Shown one piece after another: positions 6,873 to 13,345 of a stretch of 13,777 bases of DNA. The stretch spans positions 1 to 13,777 of the forward strand of contig CAMZHY010000037.1 in NCBI GenBank assembly GCA_947307005.1. Reading direction: 5' to 3'. A program made the position numbers and the translations under genes. A model generated the notes under the pieces. It made no database searches and was not told the DNA's origin. It saw only the letters and a list, made by a program, of their open reading frames with translations. Numbering within the stretch: position 1 is the stretch's first letter; each line of letters opens with the position of its first letter. This DNA comes from an uncultured Planctomycetaceae bacterium (GTDB lineage: Bacteria > Planctomycetota > Planctomycetia > Pirellulales > Thermoguttaceae).

Positions 6873-7592
6873 TCACGCGTGGGCTTTCGGATTGGAGAAT
6901 TTGAGTCCGTCCATGCTGTGATAGCACGCGTATTCCGTGACGACCGCGCCTTCGGAACCGGCGATCATAAAGTGCGGGGCGCAGAGACGGCTCAGACGGT
7001 CCTGATCGCCGACGCGCAGGAACTTGTAGTTGAAGCAGTGGATAGCGTCGGCGTCGAGCTGGCTCTTCGGGAGGAGCGCGAGCGCCTGCGGGGTCTTTTC
7101 GCCGCCTTCGGAGAAGGTGTAAACGCTACCGTTGCGAACCTGCCAGGCTTCGTGTTTGGCGGGCATGTCTTCCGCCGGTTCATGACGGTGTTCGGGGATC
7201 ATCTGACCGGGGAGGAGGTAGATGTCGTGACCGAAATAGCGGTATTCTTTGTCGTTGAAGAAGAAGATGCCGCCCATTCCGACGTGGGCGAAATCGCCAA
7301 GACCGAAGTCGTTGACCCAGAAGTCCTTGTTGGAACGAAGCGAGTCGGCGAGAGAATAGTTCATTTCGGCGAACATTTCATAGTAAGCCTGAAACGCCTT
7401 GTCCTGCTGGAAGACGCCATCCTTGTAAAAGAAGTCGTTGTCATATTTCTGCATTGCGCTACCCTCGATTTGGTTGGTAGTTTCACCCGACAGAGAAGCG
7501 GCTCCAGCGCTGGCGGAACTTCCCGCGAAATTGATGAAGCTCGCTCCGGCGACGCCGCCGACGAACGCTTTTAAAACGTCTCTTCTTTGCAT
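6873..7592 (-). CDS. Tat-exported cupin-fold protein, D-lyxose-isomerase-like
   Basis: The 239-residue protein begins MQRRDVLKAFVGGVAGASF, a twin-arginine signal (Arg3-Arg4) with a weakly hydrophobic Ala/Gly-rich core, so export in folded state is expected. The cupin core follows. GHDIYLLPGQMIPEHRH (121-137) supplies a His-x-His pair (135, 137), and KHEAWQVRNGSVYTF a glutamate (148) 11 residues later. His207 (CAPHFMI) is a candidate fourth ligand. This His-His-Glu-His set is that of metal cupins, and the layout recalls the D-lyxose/D-mannose ketol-isomerase group, though activity is inference. I chose the ATG at 7592 because it opens the Tat signal and has AGGAG eight bases upstream; the longer frame from 7724 overlaps the structured leader. 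It reads toward the VOC gene and has its own promoter and leader. Confidence 0.85.
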   Translation of the reverse strand: MQRRDVLKAFVGGVAGASFINFAGSSASAGAASLSGETTNQIEGSAMQKYDNDFFYKDGVFQQDKAFQAYYEMFAEMNYSLADSLRSNKDFWVNDFGLGDFAHVGMGGIFFFNDKEYRYFGHDIYLLPGQMIPEHRHEPAEDMPAKHEAWQVRNGSVYTFSEGGEKTPQALALLPKSQLDADAIHCFNYKFLRVGDQDRLSRLCAPHFMIAGSEGAVVTEYACYHSMDGLKFSNPKAHA

Positions 7593-7600
7593 CGAAAATG

Positions 7601-7681
7601 CTCCTGTCGGTCGAACCGACCTAAGTTGATAAACGTGTTCGACGTCGGCGCGAAACAAAACGACCGCGTTCTCGGTCGTTT
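7601..7681 (-). promoter_or_regulatory. Attenuator-like structured leader of the cupin gene
   Basis: Read on the minus strand, a 9-bp perfect hairpin (arms 7681-7673 and 7666-7658, 6-base loop) is followed by T-G-TTT, giving a terminator-like TTTTGTTT run to 7653. A second hairpin (6-bp stem, 7620-7606) lies directly before the AGGAG ribosome site (7605-7601). The two share complementary hexamers: CGGTCG in the 3' arm of the first could pair with CGACCG of the second. They could therefore form exclusive structures. Regulation is inferred. Confidence 0.45.
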
Positions 7682-7789
7682 CTCGCGTTTTCCACGCAGC
7701 GATTCCTGACCGTTGACGACCCAAACGCTCGCGTTTATACTGGGAACCGGGTCGCCTCGCGGAGCGCGTCGAACGTCTCCATGCGCCTC

Positions 7790-7818
7790 AGTATATTGAC
7801 GTCGCAATCGGATTGCAA
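7790..7818 (-). promoter_or_regulatory. Sigma70-type promoter of the cupin gene
   Basis: On the minus strand TTGCAA (7818-7813), a 17-bp spacer and TATACT (7795-7790) match the consensus well. Transcription would start near 7783, leaving a leader of about 190 bases. A short inverted repeat, GCAATCGGATTGC (7804-7816), overlaps the -35 element and spacer and could be an operator. The TTGCAA is palindromic, so it could also serve as a -35 rightward toward 7928, but the -10 there (TATCGT, 7835-7840) is weak. Confidence 0.65.
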
Positions 7819-7927
7819 GTCGTTTTTCGATTTTTATCGTTTTTTCACGCCTCTTCGACAAAGAAGAGCGCTCAAAAGACGCGCGCGATCGTGGGCCGCG
7901 TCTTAACATCTCAACGGAAGGCTTGTT

Positions 7928-8278
7928 ATGGCGAAGGAAAAAAAGAAAGGCGCCGCGTCGGACGAATCGGCGGTCGACGCGAGCGCCGTCGCGCTTGAAA
8001 CCCGCGCCGAAGGCGTTTTGATTCCCGTCAAGGCGCAGCCGGGCGCGGGGCGCAACGAACTTCGCGGAACGCAAGACGGCGCGCTGAAAGTCTGCGTGAC
8101 GCAGGTTCCGGAGAAGGGCAAAGCCAACAAGGCGATCGTCGATTTTCTTGCGAAGGCGCTCAAACTTCGCAAATCGCAGCTTTCCCTCTTTTCAGGCGAA
8201 CTTTCGAGCCAGAAAAAATTTTTAGCGACGGAAATCGACGAGTCTGAACTGAGAAAAAAGATTGACGACGCTCTTTAG
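7928..8278 (+). CDS. DUF167/YggU-family (UPF0235) small protein
   Basis: The 116-residue protein contains the full DUF167 core: LIPVKAQPGAGRNELRG (31-47), a beta-strand LKVCVTQVPEKGKANKAI (53-70) with the family's invariant GKAN, and the helix VDFLAKALKL (71-80). The closing part is SQLSLFSGELSSQKKFLATEI (83-103). The biochemical function of this widespread family is not established. The protein carries an N-terminal lysine/alanine/acidic extension of about 28 residues beyond the usual start. The ATG at 7928 is supported by GGAAGG at 7916-7921 with six-base spacing. It is cytosolic. It reads away from the cupin gene across a 335-base divergent region. No strong terminator follows; the A/T-rich stretch 8279-8345 precedes the next promoter. 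Confidence 0.92.
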   Translation: MAKEKKKGAASDESAVDASAVALETRAEGVLIPVKAQPGAGRNELRGTQDGALKVCVTQVPEKGKANKAIVDFLAKALKLRKSQLSLFSGELSSQKKFLATEIDESELRKKIDDAL

Positions 8279-8376
8279 AAGACGCCGATTTTATTCGTTT
8301 ATTTGTTAAAATCGCTTTAAAATAGGAAAAATAAAAAAGACGTTTAGAGGTAAAGGCTTTTCTTTGCGGTTCTGTT

Positions 8377-8385
8377 TGGTATAAT
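8377..8385 (+). promoter_or_regulatory. Extended -10 promoter of the LRR lipoprotein gene
   Basis: TGG directly precedes a perfect TATAAT (8380-8385), forming an extended -10 element. No good -35 is present (T-rich CTTTTCT near 8357-8363), which is usual for extended -10 promoters. The leader would be about 180 bases to the ATG at 8572. A 60-codon open frame in it starts within the promoter and is probably not expressed. Confidence 0.6.
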
Positions 8386-8571
8386 GCGGAACGCTTGTTT
8401 CTCGCTTTATGCGGGAAGGAAAGGGAAGAACCTCCGAAGGAGAGACGAGCGTCCTTCTTTCGGACGACGCGTCGCGATCGGCGACGTTCCAGCGTTTGTC
8501 GATTGCGGTTTTACCATAGTTGGCGCGGCGATTCCCGAGGTTCGCGGCGTTTTTCAGGAGTTTTAGATCAG

Positions 8572-10107
8572 ATGAAAAAGTTGACCCTTACGGCGGGCGC
8601 GATTCTTCTTGCGGGCGCCGCGGCTATTTTGGGCGGATGCAACGATTCCACGAATACGCAGTCTGGAACGTTCCTTTATTACGAGTTGGATACGATTCCC
8701 CCTGGGCAAGAGGATACTTCCGACCAAACGCTCGCCGACGGGACGGCCGAGACGGTTGATCCCACGATTCATCAACTTGCTCGACAGTACGACGCGCAGG
8801 CCGCCGCGAAGGTCCAAGCGTCCGCGTCTCGCGCGCCGGTCGCCGTAAAGCCCGCCGCGCCGAAGGTCGATCCGCCCCTTGCGAGCGCCGAAGATATCGA
8901 AGCGGCGGAAAAACGCGTCGGCGAGCTTCGCGGGACGGTTAAGAAGGCGAAGAACGGGGCGATCACCGGAATCGTCGTCAAATCTGACGACGTCACTCTC
9001 GACGACATGACGCTCTTCGGACGCCTTGGCGATCTCGAGTCCTTTGTGGGAATGAGCGAAAAGTTTAACGACGAATTCTTCGCCCAGTTTAAGGATCTTA
9101 AAAAACTCAAGAGCATCACCGTTCAAAACGCTTCGATTACCGTTGAAACTCTCAAGCTTTTCGCGACGTTCCCGGAACTTGAAGACCTCGATATTCGCCA
9201 CGATCTTGAGCTCAAAAACGCCGACCTTGCGGTTCTTACGGAATTTCCGAAGCTCAAGAAGCTCGCCGCTTATTACAACTCCTTCACAAACAGCGGCGTG
9301 AACAAGATTTCAAAGTCGACGACGATTACGAGCGTCGACCTTCGCGGTTGTCCTGACATTTCCGACTCTTCCGCGAAGTATCTGGCGCGGATGCCGCAGT
9401 TGGAGGAGGTCTTCTTCCGATTCCTGATCACGAACGACGGCGCCGAGAATCTTACCGCCGCTCCGAACCTTAAGTTCGTCGAGTTCCAAGATTGCAATAT
9501 CGACAACGGCTGCGTTTCTTCCTTCGCCAAATATCCTTCGCTTACCGGACTTCGTATTTTCCGTTGCAACTCCTTTACCGACGAAGGCGTCAAGGGGTTG
9601 GCGTCTTTGAAGATCGAACGATTGGAATTGCGCGACCTGCACGTGTCCGACGAAGGGGCGCTCGCGCTCAAGGATATGGACACGTTGCGCACCGTCGAAA
9701 TCTCTGAATTGGCGGTTACGCCTGACGCCGTTAAGACAATCGTTTCCTCGCCCGGATGGAGCGGCGTAACGTCGTTGGACTTCTTCTCCATTCCAATGAC
9801 GGACGAGGTCGTCGCGGCGATCGCGGCCAATATGAAGGGGCTTAAGTCGATTACGCTTCGCGCCGCGGGCGACGTGAGCGACGCGGCTCTTGACGAACTC
9901 GCTAAGATTGAGACCCTTACGACGATCGATTTGCGCGACAACGCCGGGTTTACCGTCGACGGCTTCATGAAGCTTGCGAAGCTCAAGAACCTCCGCAAGA
10001 TTTACGTCAAAGGCTCCGCGTTCGGCGATTCTTCCGACGAAGTTCACCAGAAGTGGGAAGAGTTTAAGAAGATCAATCCTAAGTGCGATATTTCTACCGC
10101 CGGGTAA
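8572..10107 (+). CDS. Leucine-rich-repeat lipoprotein
   Basis: The 511-residue protein starts with a lipoprotein signal: MKK, a hydrophobic Leu/Ala/Gly core and a lipobox-like LGGC with Cys23. It is therefore expected to be lipid-anchored in the envelope and exposed outside the cytosol. A low-complexity linker rich in Ala, Pro and Thr (about 24-105) leads to a repeat domain (about 120-490). The units, roughly 24-27 residues, have the LRR pattern, for example LEDLDIRHDLELKNADLAVL, LTGLRIFRCNSFTDEGVKGL and LTTIDLRDNAGFTVDGFMKL. The D-EG-L consensus is that of bacterial ribonuclease-inhibitor-like LRRs common in planctomycetes. LRR domains bind proteins; the partner is unknown. The ATG at 8572 opens the signal peptide and has AGGAG at 8556-8560, 11 bases upstream; the reading from 8395 is only an open extension. 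The gene ends before a strong terminator. Confidence 0.9.
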   Translation: MKKLTLTAGAILLAGAAAILGGCNDSTNTQSGTFLYYELDTIPPGQEDTSDQTLADGTAETVDPTIHQLARQYDAQAAAKVQASASRAPVAVKPAAPKVDPPLASAEDIEAAEKRVGELRGTVKKAKNGAITGIVVKSDDVTLDDMTLFGRLGDLESFVGMSEKFNDEFFAQFKDLKKLKSITVQNASITVETLKLFATFPELEDLDIRHDLELKNADLAVLTEFPKLKKLAAYYNSFTNSGVNKISKSTTITSVDLRGCPDISDSSAKYLARMPQLEEVFFRFLITNDGAENLTAAPNLKFVEFQDCNIDNGCVSSFAKYPSLTGLRIFRCNSFTDEGVKGLASLKIERLELRDLHVSDEGALALKDMDTLRTVEISELAVTPDAVKTIVSSPGWSGVTSLDFFSIPMTDEVVAAIAANMKGLKSITLRAAGDVSDAALDELAKIETLTTIDLRDNAGFTVDGFMKLAKLKNLRKIYVKGSAFGDSSDEVHQKWEEFKKINPKCDISTAG

Positions 10108-10149
10108 TCCTTTTGGATTTTGCGTAATTCCTTGTCGCGTATAGAATTG

Positions 10150-10189
10150 GGGTGGATTGAACAAACGTTCGATCCGCCCTTTTTCTTTT
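10150..10189 (+). terminator. Terminator after the LRR lipoprotein gene
   Basis: A 13-bp stem (10150-10162 with 10167-10179, including two G-T pairs) closes a four-base AAAC loop. TTTTTCTTTT follows (10180-10189). It lies 42 bases after the stop at 10107. A smaller AATCC/GGATT hairpin at 10106-10119 overlaps the stop and is probably not the main one. Confidence 0.85.
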
Positions 10190-10238
10190 CTTGCGCGGAC
10201 TCTAATACCGTTGGAATCGGCGTTTTCCGAGTCTTCTC

Positions 10239-10267
10239 TTGGCGAAACGCGATTTTTGGTTTACAAT
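10239..10267 (+). promoter_or_regulatory. Sigma70-type promoter of the topoisomerase VI A homologue
   Basis: TTGGCG (10239-10244), a 17-bp spacer and TACAAT (10262-10267) lie between the preceding terminator and the gene. The expected leader is about 50 bases. This implies the gene is transcribed on its own rather than with the LRR gene. Confidence 0.55.
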
Positions 10268-10324
10268 GTCAAGCGACGAAGACGGTCGACGTCTCGCAAA
10301 ATCTCGAAGAAGACGGAAGAAGGA

Positions 10325-11491
10325 ATGGCAAAAGACAGCAAAAGAACGGCGCGAGGCGCTTCGCTTTTTGACGAAGACGCGGGGCCCGTCGCGCTCTCCG
10401 TTCAGGATGAAAGAACCCTTGGGAGCATTCATAATCTCGCCGCGACGATTACCGCGACCGTCGAGCGGAGCGAAGAGCCCGTTCTCGCGATTCCCGCGCG
10501 TTCGCTCGGCAACGTTTCCTTCAACGAGGAGAAGCGCGTTCTCCAGATGGGAAACAAGACGACGAGCCGCGAGCTCTTCAACCTCTCGCAAGCGAAAAGC
10601 TTTATGCAGACGGCGCTCGTCGCCTCGGGCGCGAAACGCCTCATCGAAATGGGCAAAACGACGAGCATCCGCGGTCTCTACTATATGCTTAAGCACGACG
10701 CGCGCGGGACGAAAGAGCCGACGTTCCACGATCAGGGGGAGTGCGACCCCGTCATCGAAGATTGCGAGGTACTCCTTTCCGCGCTTCGCGAGGAGCTCCA
10801 CCTCTTCGCGGACAAACGCGGCGACATGGTCGGGAACATTAAGATCGTCGATTCCGGGGACGAGATCGACTGTTCTCGCATGGGGTCGGGGGGCTACGCG
10901 ATTCCGTCGATCGTCGAACCGTCGGTGATTCAGTTTAAAGAGTGCAAGGCGAAATTTGTCCTTCACGTCGAAAAAAACACCGTCTGGCAACGTTTTAACG
11001 AGGACAAGTTCTGGAAGAAGCACAACTGCATTCTCACGCACGGCAACGGTCAGCCGCCGCGCGGGGTTCGCAGGCTCCTCAACCGTCTTAACACGGAACT
11101 GGGACTGCCAATCTATTGCCTCCTCGACAACGACCCTTGGGGGTATTACATCTACTCCGTCATTAAACAAGGATCGATCAACCTCGCGTACGAATCGGAG
11201 CGTATGGCGACGCCGGCGGCGAAGTTCATCGGCGTGCGCAGTCGCGACTTTGAACGCTGCGGGCTTTCCGAGGGCGTCAAGATTTCTCTCAACGACGTCG
11301 ACCGCAAGCGCGCCAAGCAGATCGCGGAATATCCGTGGTTCGTCCATAAAAAAGACTGGCGCCGCGAGATTGATCTGATGCTTAAAAACGGTTTCAAACT
11401 CGAAGTCGAAGCGCTTGTGAGCCGCAGCATTAGCTACATGACGGAAGAATACGTTCCGAGACTCCTTCGAGAAGGAGATTTTCTCGACTGA
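10325..11491 (+). CDS. top6A: DNA topoisomerase VI subunit A homologue (Spo11-like), no B subunit adjacent
   Basis: Topoisomerase VI is a type IIB enzyme; its A subunit cuts DNA through an active-site tyrosine and its B subunit supplies the ATPase. This 388-residue protein has the A-subunit layout. A winged-helix/5Y-CAP part carries SIRGLYYMLKHD (114-125), where the second tyrosine (Tyr120) is the likely nucleophile. A Toprim domain holds LHVEKNTVWQRF (213-224, Glu216), then HGNGQPPRGVRRLLNRLN (239-256) and LLDNDPWGYYIYSVIKQGS (266-284) with Asp268 and Asp270. The Glu-to-Asp spacing of 52, then Asp-x-Asp, equals the metal triad I recall for the Methanocaldococcus enzyme (E197, D249, D251). 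ATG 10325 has GGAAG five bases upstream; longer readings start inside the terminator. No GHKL ATPase (B) gene lies in the window. Topo VI is rare in bacteria. Confidence 0.9.
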   Translation: MAKDSKRTARGASLFDEDAGPVALSVQDERTLGSIHNLAATITATVERSEEPVLAIPARSLGNVSFNEEKRVLQMGNKTTSRELFNLSQAKSFMQTALVASGAKRLIEMGKTTSIRGLYYMLKHDARGTKEPTFHDQGECDPVIEDCEVLLSALREELHLFADKRGDMVGNIKIVDSGDEIDCSRMGSGGYAIPSIVEPSVIQFKECKAKFVLHVEKNTVWQRFNEDKFWKKHNCILTHGNGQPPRGVRRLLNRLNTELGLPIYCLLDNDPWGYYIYSVIKQGSINLAYESERMATPAAKFIGVRSRDFERCGLSEGVKISLNDVDRKRAKQIAEYPWFVHKKDWRREIDLMLKNGFKLEVEALVSRSISYMTEEYVPRLLREGDFLD

Positions 11492-11560
11492 CGCGAATAA
11501 ATTTGGAGAAAATAGGTAAAATCGTAAATTCATACGTTTGAACTTGTTAAGTTGCCGCGG

Positions 11561-11600
11561 GCCGTTAGATTCAGGGAATTTAACGGCTTTTTTCTTTTTT
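11561..11600 (+). terminator. Terminator after the topoisomerase VI A gene
   Basis: GCCGTTA (11561-11567) pairs with TAACGGC (11581-11587). Two further weaker pairs close a loop of about nine bases. TTTTTTCTTTTTT follows to 11600. It lies about 70 bases after the stop. Confidence 0.85.
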
Positions 11601-11613
11601 CTTGCCTCTTTCC

Positions 11614-11642
11614 TTGCTTTTCGCTTTCACAATTGTTATCAT
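11614..11642 (+). promoter_or_regulatory. Candidate promoter of the oxidoreductase gene
   Basis: TTGCTT (11614-11619), a 17-bp spacer and TATCAT (11637-11642) lie just after the terminator. The leader would be about 160 bases. The 318-base gap 11492-11809 otherwise holds the terminator and a G/C-rich stretch with no clear feature. Confidence 0.4.
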
Positions 11643-11809
11643 ATTGACGTAAGCGTGGAACGGGCGCGGGCGTCGGGTTGCGACGGGCGCGTTTTTCGTC
11701 GCGCTGACTTAAGCGTAAGATATTAAACGAACACATTTATGTCACATGCGGACGAATCGGCGTCGGGTCGGACGTTCGCGCCAAATTCCATTATGGGAGT
11801 ATTAAATAG

Positions 11810-12358
11810 ATGAAACGACGTGATTTTCTGAAGTCGACCGGCGTTCTCGCCGGCGCGAGCGTGGTCGGCGGCGTCAGCGTAGCGCGCGGCGCGAACGCTT
11901 CCGGTTCCGATCTTATTAAGCTGGCTCTCGTCGGTTGCGGCGGTCGCGGACGCGGCGCTCTTCAGCAGCGTCTCGAGGTCGGCGACAACGTGAAAGTCGT
12001 CGCGCTTGCGGACGCGTTCGAGCCCAACGCGAAGGCGGCGGCGGAAGCTTTCAACCAAATAGCCGGCGACCGCGCCGATTTTGCGGACGGCGTCTTTTGG
12101 GGACTCGACGCGTATAAGAAGGCGATCGACAAGTGCGATTCCGTCCTTATCGCGACGGCGCCGGGCTTCCGTCCGATCCACTTCACGTACGCCGTGAACG
12201 CGGGCAAGCACGTCTTCATGGAAAAGCCTTGCGCGGTCGACGCGCGCGGCTACAAGATGGCGATCGCCGCCGCTAAGATTGCGGATGAAAAGAACCTGAA
12301 GGTCGTCTGCGGCTATCAGCGTCACTATCAGAATCCGTACATCGGCATGGTCGAGTAG
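11810..12358 (+). CDS. N-terminal piece: Tat signal and NAD(P)-binding Rossmann domain
   Basis: As encoded, translation from 11810 gives 182 residues. MKRRDFLKSTGVLAGASVVGG is a twin-arginine signal (Arg3-Arg4). The Rossmann fold follows, with LALVGCGGRGRGAL (38-51) as the dinucleotide loop. ALADAF (65-70) ends the second strand, and MEKPCAVDARGYK (137-149) carries the family's EKP lysine (Lys139). It lacks the substrate-binding C-domain, so alone it should be inactive. Family members use NAD(H) or NADP(H) to oxidise or reduce sugars and related compounds, and planctomycetes carry many exported copies. Confidence 0.8.
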   Translation: MKRRDFLKSTGVLAGASVVGGVSVARGANASGSDLIKLALVGCGGRGRGALQQRLEVGDNVKVVALADAFEPNAKAAAEAFNQIAGDRADFADGVFWGLDAYKKAIDKCDSVLIATAPGFRPIHFTYAVNAGKHVFMEKPCAVDARGYKMAIAAAKIADEKNLKVVCGYQRHYQNPYIGMVE

Positions 12359-12385
12359 ATTAAGGCGGGCAAGATCGGTCGTCTT

Positions 12386-13189
12386 ATGTACAGCCGCGTT
12401 TACTGGAACGGCGACGGCATCTGGGAACGTCCGCGTCAGGACGGCGATACGGAAATGCAGTATCAGATGCGCAACTGGTACCACTTCAACTGGCTTTGCG
12501 GCGACAACATTATCGAGCAGCACTGCCACAACATCGACGTCGGCAACTGGGTCCACAGCCTCGGCGATCCCTTCTGCAAGAACGCGCACCCGATCCGCTG
12601 CAACGCGATGGGCGGTCGCGAAGTCCGCAAGTTCCCGCGCTTCAAGAACTCCGGTCATCGTTTCGACCACTTCTTCTGCGAGTTCACTTTCGACGACGGC
12701 ACCCAGATGTTCAGTCAGTGCCGTCAGCAGGCGCACTGCTACAATAACGTGAGCGAAACGTTCTACGGCACCGAAGGTCGCGCGTGGGCGGGCGGAATCA
12801 ACGACATGCATGAACATGAAGTTTGGCGCTTCGAGGGCGACAACCCCGATCCTTACAAGAACGAGCATGTTCAGCACGCGAAGTACATCCGCGAAGACAT
12901 TAAGCACAACGACGCGTGGTTCGCGGCTCATTCTTCGATGACCGCCGTTCTCGGTCGTTACTGCGCGTACTCTGGCAAGGAAATCTCTTGGAACGACGCG
13001 GTCGAAAAGGGTCGCGACGAATTCCCGTATGATCTTGTCGCCGATCTCGAAGCGAACGATCCCACGAAGTTCTGGGACGCCGTTCCGCCGGTCGTTCCGG
13101 ATACCGTTCCGCCTGCGCAGCCCGCCGAAGGCGAGTTCATTTACGAGAATTCCGTCCCGGTTCCGGGCGAATGGAAGTGGGACGCGTGA
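12386..13189 (+). CDS. C-terminal piece: Gfo/Idh/MocA substrate-binding domain
   Basis: From the first ATG after the amber codon, 267 residues remain in the same frame. They carry the alpha/beta C-domain with its large open-faced sheet and the motif NIIEQHCHNIDVGNW (233-247 of the whole). The EQHxHNxDxxNW signature holds the probable catalytic histidine and is well kept. A Pro/Val-rich tail (VPPVVPDTVPPAQPAEG) ends the protein. No Shine-Dalgarno lies before the ATG at 12386, so separate translation is doubtful; the piece is best read as the rest of the interrupted gene. The intact, conserved sequence suggests the stop is recent or tolerated. Confidence 0.7.
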   Translation: MYSRVYWNGDGIWERPRQDGDTEMQYQMRNWYHFNWLCGDNIIEQHCHNIDVGNWVHSLGDPFCKNAHPIRCNAMGGREVRKFPRFKNSGHRFDHFFCEFTFDDGTQMFSQCRQQAHCYNNVSETFYGTEGRAWAGGINDMHEHEVWRFEGDNPDPYKNEHVQHAKYIREDIKHNDAWFAAHSSMTAVLGRYCAYSGKEISWNDAVEKGRDEFPYDLVADLEANDPTKFWDAVPPVVPDTVPPAQPAEGEFIYENSVPVPGEWKWDA

Positions 13190-13237
13190 TCTCGACTTCA
13201 TGCCGAGTCCCTAACTCAAGGGACGCGCTAAGATAAG

Positions 13238-13275
13238 AAAGCCGTCGAGCGCCCGAAGGTTCTCGGCGGCTTTTT
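13238..13275 (+). terminator. Terminator after the interrupted oxidoreductase
   Basis: AAAGCCGTCGAG (13238-13249) pairs with CTCGGCGGCTTT (13262-13273, one G-T pair) around a 12-base loop, with T residues to 13275. A smaller GTCCCT/AGGGAC hairpin (13207-13224) without a T-tract lies just before it. Confidence 0.85.
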
Positions 13276-13345
13276 CGTATGAAAGACAATAGCGCCGTCG
13301 ACGGCGTTCAAAGAGAGAATTCGACGATTGAGGAGTTGAGAAGCT

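Larger units (their letters stand above)
11810..13189 (+). pseudogene. Gfo/Idh/MocA oxidoreductase interrupted by one in-frame TAG
   Basis: Read through one amber codon (12356-12358, codon 183), this is a complete 459-residue Gfo/Idh/MocA oxidoreductase with a Tat signal. Both sides of the stop are in the same frame and continue the family pattern without a gap (YIGMVE-stop-IKAGKIGRL-MYSRVYWNGD). The usual residue at this place would be Gln or Lys, so one base change (for example CAG or AAG to TAG) explains it. Two other genes in the window (the TPR and DUF167 genes) end in TAG, so a general recoding of TAG is unlikely. The choices are a young nonsense mutation, suppression at this site, or a sequencing error. 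The intact paralogue starting at 13346 may cover its function. GGGAG (11795-11799) supports the start. Confidence 0.8.

Noticed and set aside
7593..7724. Longer N-terminus for the cupin protein
   Set aside because: It would place 44 residues before the Tat signal and overlap the structured leader. The ATG at 7592 has a good AGGAG.
8384..8566. 60-codon open frame before the LRR lipoprotein gene
   Set aside because: Its ATG overlaps the extended -10 promoter, so it would not be in the transcript, and the peptide has no recognisable features.
12356..12358. Genome-wide reassignment of TAG to an amino acid
   Set aside because: The TPR and DUF167 genes end in TAG at natural family ends, and reading through them adds only short nonsense tails before the next stop.
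11723..13201. Antisense open frame of 492 codons across the interrupted oxidoreductase, and similar long antisense frames at 10202-11533 and 5430-6335
   Set aside because: Stops on the opposite strand need TTA, CTA or TCA codons in the real gene, and these are rare in this codon bias. The antisense products have no family motifs, and the sense genes are clear.
13207..13224. GTCCCT/AGGGAC hairpin as a terminator
   Set aside because: It has a six-base stem with no T-tract, and the better terminator follows at 13238-13275.
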